The notes under the pieces: model-generated | Told to the model about the DNA's origin: nothing | The model's database searches: none | The model's input: the letters and a program-made list of their open reading frames with translations, nothing else | Made by a program: the position numbers and the translations under genes | Part shown: one piece after another, positions 58,160 through 64,000 of the stretch | How the letters are laid out: every line of letters begins with the position of its first letter | How positions within the stretch are numbered: position 1 is the first letter of the stretch | Assembly: GCA_050084515.1 (NCBI GenBank) | Contig: CM114274.1 | Location: 28,954,001-29,018,000, forward strand | Source: Blasia pusilla | Lineage: Eukaryota > Marchantiophyta > Marchantiopsida > Blasiales | Direction: 5' to 3' | DNA: 64,000 bases

Positions 58160-58290
58160 ACTTGCCCCTGGTAACCTGTGCGCGCAGGTTACCAAGGGAA
58201 GGGCTATTCTTAGGAGAAGAGCCTTTTGGCTCTTCCCAACCTATATAAGAGAGGAAGATGGCTTTCCTAAGCCATCTTTCTCATGATGGG
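58160..58290 (+). promoter_or_regulatory. Retroelement leader: TATA box and three stem-loops
   Basis: CTATATAAGA at 58241-58250 is a TATA box. Around it lie three short perfect stem-loops: GGTAACCTG/CAGGTTACC (58170-58193), GAAGAGCC/GGCTCTTC (58216-58235) and GATGGCTT/AAGCCATC (58257-58276). The last lies where the RNA 5' end would be. This looks like the U3-R region of an LTR or leader, though it has no match at the 3' end of the element. Confidence 0.55.
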
Positions 58291-58478
58291 TCGTTGGAGC
58301 ACCTCCCTTGTATGTGTGTGAGCTAGGACTAGGGTGCTAGCGTCCGGATTCCTTGATAGCACAAGATGGACGAGGCTCGATATGCCGATGTAGATTGAGG
58401 AGTGGAGTTTTAGGCCGGTTGTGCCGTTTTTACTACTCTTTATTTTTACATGCGGTGGCGGCGAAGTTGGTAGATATG

Positions 58479-58995
58479 CCAGCTCGACCGGCCATAGAGC
58501 GAGCAGTGGTGACACCTGGAGTAGTGTTACTGGATAACCGAGCTGGAGTATTTCGCTTGGTTAGTCCGACGGGGATAGTATACCACCCGCAGCGCGTCCT
58601 ACTTGATTCGGGAGCGCAACCCTTGATGTTAGGGAAGGCGGCGTGTTTAGCGTTGGGGTTACGGAAGGCCGACATTGAGCCTTGTCCCTTCCAGATACAC
58701 ACCTCGATTGGGGGCGTATCACCCACTCAGTATATGACTCGACATGAGATTGTTGTGAGAGTCCAGCTAGAGCATGCGACGGATAGTGCTATGGTGCGAC
58801 ACGCGTCGCGATGACACGACACCACCGTAAATGCGATGTGTTGGTGGGGAGAGCGATGTTATATCCCCTAGGATTCATCCTCGACTTCTGGGAGGAGACC
58901 ATTGCTTATCGGCCAGGATGGCGGTCAGGTGACGATCGGATGAGTCAGTTACCCGTGCAGTTTGCGGGACGAGATGGTCGATCACGAGGCGAGTC
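58479..58995 (+). pseudogene. Gypsy aspartic protease domain
   Basis: Retropepsin: the active-site loop is VLLDSGAQPLMLGK near 58599-58640, followed by the QIHTSIGG flap-like segment. After a frameshift at about 58811 the domain continues with CDVLVGRAMLYPLGFILDFW to about 58890. It would process the polyprotein. Only ~40 codons precede it after the leader, so Gag is absent. A stop near 59033 separates it from the methyltransferase domain in the same frame. Confidence 0.75.
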
Positions 58996-59319
58996 TGTGA
59001 CCACGTTGGCGGCTTTCACAGGTAGTGTTAGCTAGCCAAGAGAGTTGTTGGAAGGGAACGCACATGCGGAGGATGTCCCACTAGCGGATAGTCCCACGGA
59101 GAGACAGGCCATGGCGGGTGTCTCTTCCCATGTTAGCGATGCCTCTTCACCATTATGGGGTACGACTCGAGAGCTACAGAGGAGTGCCGACGACCTCGTG
59201 AGGCAGACGTGGAGTCATGTTTTTATCCTAGAGCAGCGAGAGTCACGTGGCGATCGGGCTCTTGGAGTGGAGACGATGACCCCACTAGATACCACACCTG
59301 TGGTGTGGCAGTGCCCAGA

Positions 59320-60235
59320 GGAGGGTGTTAGGGTGTTAGATCTCTTTGGAGGGATTAGCACCGGATTGGCTGCAATATTGCAGGCGGGCATACGGGTGCA
59401 TCAATACCTTTATGTGGAGAGAGATGAGACCGCGCGGCGAGTATCATTACGTCACGTGACGAGATTGGTCCAGAGGTATCCTGAGTTGTTGTCGATATCT
59501 GCAATACGGGGATACCAGCATACGCTACCCGTCGACATATCTTTGGTGGGGGCGCAGGATCTGGATAGAGTTGGCACCATTCATTTGGTGATTTTGGATG
59601 GCCATGTCGGGTCATTCATCACTGGCCCAGATTTGGATTGCGGGATCCGAGGTCATGGATGTTCGGGAGATCTTTGCGAGTAGTACGACACTTGCAGCAG
59701 AGTCGGATATGTTATCCAACAGTACATTTTGGAGAACGTGCCGTTGTTGGGAGATACTCGCACGTGTGATGACGAAAGTGTACATCGGTGAGGTCTGGTT
59801 GGGACCATTTGTGTTGTTAGATGCGGCGAGAGTTGGGTCACGTGCCCATCGCCCACGACTATGGTGGGCGAACTCGACGATACCATCGAGGTACCGAGTC
59901 GAGCCTACGGTGGAGTCAGAGAGCACCACATCTCACGGTGGATGCTATTTTGGACTCGGGCGTCGATTTCAGGTGGTGACACGCGATGATAGACCACCGT
60001 TGGCCACGGCCAATAGGGTGGGGAGTTGAGGGCAGCCTTACCTCGTTGGTGAGCTTCCTAGCATCCCATGCCTTTCGTCGAGGAGGCAGGCATGATTTGG
60101 GATGAGGTGACCGGAGTATTGGAGGAGCCTACAGATGAGCGCGAGCGCGCCATGGGGTTCACTACGGTACTACGGGCGGTGCCGAGGATGACCGAGGCAT
60201 CACGGAGACAGTGTTAGGGGCGGCGATGGACCTCA
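59320..60235 (+). pseudogene. C5-cytosine DNA methyltransferase domain inside the gypsy polyprotein
   Basis: Motif I: VLDLFGGISTGLAAILQAGI (59332-59391), followed by YLYVERDETARR (motif II). Motif IV: the Pro-Cys of the catalytic loop is visible in one frame as GWPC near 59598, with GLRDPRSW shortly after. Motif VI: ILENVPLLGDTR near 59725-59760, with the Glu-Asn-Val. Motif VIII: GSRAHRPRLWW at 59835-59867. Motif IX/X region: ERERAMGF at 60137-60160 and LGAAMDL near 60212. This is the order and spacing of 5-methylcytosine methyltransferases. The GGIxTGL form of motif I and the RxRLWW motif recall the DNMT3/DRM-type de novo enzymes, but subclass is an inference. Frameshifts near 59610, 59700 and 59765 mean this copy makes no active enzyme. 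Confidence 0.8.
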
Positions 60236-60569
60236 AGCGTCTCTCTCACATGGATAGTCACCTAGGTATGGGGCGAGAGAGACGGATGCGAGTGTCATCC
60301 ATGCCGCCACGCCCACGAAGTTGGACCACGCCCCTACAGTGTCATGTGTCGAGGCATTGGTCGGGGGCGAGACGAGGAGAGATAGGCACCCATGGACTTC
60401 GTGGGACGTCGTTCGAGCAGAGAGTGCGAAGGCGGCTAGAGTAGCACATGTTCATTTTTCGGATGTGGAGCATGGTGTAGGAGGTCAGAGTGGAGTGGCT
60501 GTTGCGGAGATGGCTAGGGTTGCTACATAGCAACCAAAGCCGGAGGTTGCGTCCTCTTCGAGTGAGGTC

Positions 60570-61200
60570 ACGATGGAGACTTGGGAGCCTGTGATAGGTC
60601 TCAAGTTGATAGGAGGAGAGCGAGGGCGAGTTCATAGGTTTCTGAGAGGGCATGTCAGTTGTTTTGCCTTCAGTATGAGAGACTTGGGTACGCTAAAGGG
60701 TCCCCGGATACGGATTGAGTTGGCTAGTGATACGCCGATCTTTCATCGACCCTACTGGTATTTTGATATGGAACGAGCCTTGATTGAGCAGAGTCGGGGA
60801 CTTGTTGGAGGCAAAGACTTGTGGAGTTGTCACATGGGGAGTATGCATCCGCCACAATCATGCCGAAGAAAGGATATGAATGGCAATTGGACGGATAGGC
60901 GGATGTCTGGAGATTACCGTTCTATCAACCGCTGCAGGCGAGGTCGATCGGTATGCCATGCCTACTCTGAGGAGATCTTTGATGCGGTAGGGCATGCAAA
61001 GATCTTCATACTTTAGATCTCCGTCTTGGCTATCATCGCCTTCCTATCAAGTTGGAGGACAGGGAGAAGACAACATGCGGGGATAGATCGGTTCGGGAAA
61101 GATTGCTTGTATCGATGGCGGTTCTTACCATTTGGGTTGAAGAACGCGCTGCGGAGTTTCAGTGAGAGTGATGGATAGGATTCGGCTGGCTTGGATTTTG
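60570..61200 (+). pseudogene. Gypsy reverse transcriptase, N-terminal part
   Basis: A typical gypsy RT entry: HVSCFAFSMRDLGTLKGP, then IRIELASDTPIFHRPYWY (60714-60764). GNWTDRRMSGDYRSINR (about 60880-60930) corresponds to the nucleotide-binding fingers, and EEIFDAVGHAKIF precedes the palm. A stop at about 61016 and frame changes follow. The usual S-T-L-D-L-R-S-G-Y segment is damaged. A ~300-bp linker (60235-60570) between methyltransferase and RT has no recognised domain. Confidence 0.8.
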
Positions 61201-62030
61201 TGCGATGTTACATAGATGATATTCTTATCTTGATTCCACGGTTGAGGAGCATGAGTGACACTTGGAGGAGGTGTTTGGAGATTGCGTTACATGGTGAAGT
61301 TACATCCGGCAAGTGCAGATTCTTTCAGAGCAGATTGAGTACTTGGGACATACCATATACCCGAGTGGGTTAGGCGTTCAGCAGACGAAGGTAGAGGCTA
61401 TTGTGCAGATTCCACGCCCTACAGATGTGAGTCGAGTCCGAGCATTTCTTAGACTGGCGAACTTCTATCGACGGTATGTCAAGGGTTTTAGTGCGATCGC
61501 AAAGTCTTTGACCTTGTTGACGAGACTTGATCAGGTGTGGTTGTGGGGAGATGATCAGGAGCGAGCATTTCAGAGCTCAGGGCGAGTTGACGTCCTCACC
61601 CATTTTACAGAGACCGGTTAGGGGTCGCCCATTCCAGTTACATACGGATTGGAGCATGTTGGGTCTAGGAGTAGTGCTTACTCAGAGGGATGACGAGGAG
61701 AGGGAGTTCGTTGTGGCTTACGCGAGTCGATCGAACAACATTGCAGAGGCAAAGTACAGCTCCTACGAGGGAGAGTGCTTGGCTGCAGTGTGGGCCGTGG
61801 CACATTTTAGGTGCTATTTATTTGGCAACCCTTTCACACTTATCACTGATCATCAGCCGTTGAAGTGGTTGATGGAGTCCGACAAGCTTACGGGAAAGCT
61901 TGCCAGGTGGGCTCTATTACTACAGGAGTATGAGAGTTTGAGGTGGTTCATAGGCCAGGTCGGCTGAACCAGGATGCGGATGGGTTGAGTCGTAACCCAT
62001 GTCCGAGTCAGAGAGACGTCACGGGAGCTC
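61191..62030 (+). pseudogene. Gypsy reverse transcriptase catalytic part and RNase H
   Basis: The YIDD catalytic motif lies at 61209-61220 within FVRCYIDDILIL. After a frameshift near 61310 the thumb reads IEYLGHTIYPSGLGVQQTKV and VRAFLRLANFYRRYVKGFSA. RNase H (reverse-transcriptase-associated type) has FQLHTDWSMLGLGVVLTQ, EAKYSSYEGECLAAVW and ITDHQPLKWLM (about 61630-61880). Frames shift again near 61600 and 61950. Confidence 0.85.
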
Positions 62031-62359
62031 GATGGCACGGAGAGAGTGATGAGGAGATGGTGCCCGGTTGGCATGCATCTGCCTATCTTTGTTGGTTGAC
62101 TATGGCAGGTCAACCATAGGTGATGACTCCAGTGGTGGGGTTGGATGATGAGTCTTTGGATCCGGAGGTTAGTGAGGAGGCGACAGGTGGTCGTGATATC
62201 CATGACGACGTGGAGGTTGTGGACTTCTTGCGCACTGGCGTCATTACGAGTCTGATGAGTGCTAGGGAGCGGGATCGGATCCTACAGAGAGCCAAGAGGT
62301 TCAGGTGGGAGGGGACTCACATTTTGCGGGTATGGGGAGATGGTAGGATACGAGTGGTA

Positions 62360-63470
62360 CCTCATCCTTCCCAGCGAGCACGTGTAGTGCGACATGCCCA
62401 TGAGGAGTTGGGACATTTTGGAGTAAAGCGTACTTACAGCTTACTCCAGGTTCAGTATTGGTGGTGCGGCATGCATCTTTGGGGGTACAACGATTTGTGG
62501 CGGATGTATGGTATGTGACAGAGTGCGAGCATCCTTCAATGCTCCCACTCCGCAGTTACATCCTTTGCCGATTATGGGTTTAGGTTATCGGTGGAGTTTA
62601 GACTTTGCGGGACCTTTACCATTGACAGGGCGTCATCATAGGTACATGTTGGTCATGGTGGAGCATTTCTCCAAGTGGATAGAGTTGGCGGCACTACCAG
62701 ACAAGGCGAGCGAGGGAACAGCTTATACGTTTCTAGATCGTGTGCTTAGTCATTTTGGTGCACCGGCGGAGGTGTTGACTGACCAGGGTACCGAGTTCAG
62801 GGGAGAGTTTCAGGCCTTGTGTGATCAGGCGCTGATAGATCACCACACCACGTCCAGGGATCATCCAGAGGCGGATGGATTGGCGGAGAGAGTGGTATAG
62901 ACGGTGAAGAGAGGATTGCGCAATTATGGCTTGCAGCGGGGACAGTTGAGGGAGTGGGACCTATAGTTGCCATGGTTGGCTATGGGTTATCGCTTTAGTC
63001 GGCAAGCATCCTTGGCGTCATTTTCACCGTACTTTTTGCTCTTTGGGAGAGAGCCAGATTTACCTATAGCGATTCGACGTGACATGGCGGAGATGTTAGA
63101 TCTTGATGATCCAGATGTGTGGGTGCAAGCATGTTCTCAGAGGGCAGAAGTTTTTCGTAGAGTTATGCCTATGGCCTTTGAGAACTTAGCTATTGCCCAG
63201 CATAGAGATACATTGAGGTACGCGACCATTCGTGGAGGAGGTTATCGTCCAGGGATTAGGAGGTTTCATCCTGGAGATTACGTGTATTTACAGCAGGCGG
63301 CACCCACGACGCTAGATGTCACTGCAGGGCGCACTATCCTACGTGTGCGCGAGGTATTACCGACCAGAGTCCTCATGTTGGAAGGACGAGATGGTATGGT
63401 TTGGAAGGATCATGTGCGCAATTGTGCGCCATGTCATCTTCCGAACGTAGATGGGACGGTGGATCCAAGC
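62360..63470 (+). pseudogene. Gypsy integrase
   Basis: HHCC zinc-binding N-terminus: HAHEELGHFGVKRTYSLLQ near 62396-62452, disrupted before the Cys pair by a frameshift near 62500 (CDRV follows at 62511). The catalytic core is intact at its three acids: SLDFAGPLP (62596), LTDQGTEF (62776) and EADGLAER (62869). A TAG lies at about 62898 and another near 62966, both one step from CAG. The C-terminal domain continues openly from 62967 to the PHD finger with FSPYFLLFGREPDLP and HPGDYVYLQQ. Confidence 0.85.
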
Positions 63471-63494
63471 TTGGCAGTGGTACCTGCAGGCTTG

Positions 63495-63638
63495 AGGTGT
63501 ATGTTGTGCGGATCTGCGAGGGGTGCAGCCACCATGTTGGTGTGTGATGGTTGTTCTCGAGGGTGGCATATGTCATGTCTGACCCCCCCTCTTGATGTGG
63601 TTCCCACGGGACGATGGATGTGTCCGAGATGTGTATAG
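63495..63638 (+). CDS. PHD finger at the integrase C-terminus
   Basis: A complete C4HC3 zinc finger: CMLC, then CDGC, GWHMSC, and final CPRC just before the stop at 63636-63638. Spacing is Cys-x2-Cys-x11-Cys-x2-Cys-x4-His-x2-Cys-x14-Cys-x2-Cys, and the W two residues before the last Cys pair is present. PHD fingers bind the histone H3 tail. In gypsy elements a C-terminal chromatin reader next to integrase can steer insertion. The frame is open from 62967 to the stop, so this part is well preserved. Confidence 0.9.
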   Translation, partial: RCMLCGSARGAATMLVCDGCSRGWHMSCLTPPLDVVPTGRWMCPRCV

Positions 63639-63669
63639 GGTAGTAGGTCATGTCAGAGAGATGTGATAT

Positions 63670-63715
63670 TTCTATCTGGAGGTGGAGGGATCCAACTGCC
63701 AGCTAGGGGGGCGGT
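63670..63715 (+). promoter_or_regulatory. Polypurine tract region
   Basis: GGAGGTGGAGGGA at 63678-63690 and GCTAGGGGGGCGGT at about 63702-63715 immediately precede the presumed 3' LTR. One of them probably served as the plus-strand primer. Confidence 0.45.
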
Positions 63716-63851
63716 TGAGTGATCTCCATGTATATGTATGAGTTGATTTTTGTACATGTGTGGATCGACCCGTGTGTGGGGAAGATCGGTGTTGTGCGGT
63801 GTAGATGTGACGAGCGATGTATGTTATGTAGCGATATGTATGCGCACGACA
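63716..63851 (+). repeat. Presumed short 3' LTR of the methyltransferase-bearing gypsy element
   Basis: It begins TGAGTGATCTCC right after purine runs and ends ...GCACGACA. The end is supported by an independent copy at 6682-6726, where similarity stops at the same base. At ~136 bp it would be unusually short. The start is inferred from the TG and the purine tract only, and no matching 5' LTR is present. Confidence 0.45.
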
Positions 63852-64000
63852 GAGATCACGAACTCTAACCTGAGCAGTGAGTGCAATTGGGAACCCGCAG
63901 AGGAACGGCGACAGCCAGAACGAATTCAGACAAGAAGCCGGAACAGAAACACAACGTTGCCGCCGAAAAAGGGAAAAGCCTGTCGTCGGTGCATGAGAGG
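63852..64000. other. Flank 3' of the gypsy element
   Basis: Short unique-looking sequence with no feature I can support. Confidence 0.4.

Overview
The window looks like nuclear DNA of a land plant. It is mostly AT-rich, with intron-bearing gene fragments and many decayed transposable elements: Ty3/gypsy and Ty1/copia with a plant-type TGGTATCA primer-binding site, a hAT transposase, and long (AG)n/(CT)n microsatellites. The sequence does not fix the species. Sparse genes, very long inferred introns and a methyltransferase-bearing gypsy element lean towards a seed-free plant or gymnosperm, but this is a weak inference. I see no operons, CRISPR arrays, rRNA genes or intact tRNA genes.

Layout. 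0-12.7 kb: GC-rich degenerate repeats; a pair of ~0.5-kb inverted repeats (1.57-2.10 and 6.12-6.68 kb) enclosing a dead Ty3/gypsy pol; several decayed LTRs of one copia family; sharp hairpins. 12.8-17.0 kb (minus): four homologous in-phase exons of an unrecognised repeat protein. 23.7-27.9 kb (minus): a RAD52-like single-strand annealing gene whose exons join in phase. Its acidic/basic C-terminal exons end in phase 0, the phase at which the repeated exons to its 3' side begin, so one very long gene is possible but unproven. 28.9-33.1 kb: tandem non-coding repeats. 30.7-41.1 kb: about 25 copies of a short perfect or near-perfect palindrome, in clusters between decayed coding blocks on the plus strand; the last of these blocks (38.9-40.1 kb) resembles a beta-class N6-adenine/N4-cytosine DNA methyltransferase. 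44.0-46.0 kb: further coding-like blocks, including a RING-like zinc finger, split by insertion of two copia LTRs. 46.0-49.5 kb: a copia element with intact 5' LTR and a 3' LTR reduced to ~20 bp. 49.5-50.2 kb: a four-copy ~175-bp tandem repeat. 52.4-54.4 kb: GC-richer gene-like DNA. 55.2-57.4 kb (minus): a nearly intact hAT-type transposase with three stops.

57.9-63.9 kb: the most striking unit, a Ty3/gypsy element whose order is protease, C5-cytosine DNA methyltransferase, reverse transcriptase/RNase H, integrase, PHD finger. The methyltransferase sits between protease and reverse transcriptase and retains recognisable motifs I, IV, VI, VIII and X, although frameshifts have broken the copy. 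With the C-terminal histone-reading PHD finger, this suggests a retroelement family able to write DNA methylation and read chromatin. The beta-class methyltransferase-like remnant at 39-40 kb would be a second, unrelated DNA-methylation gene in the same 64 kb.
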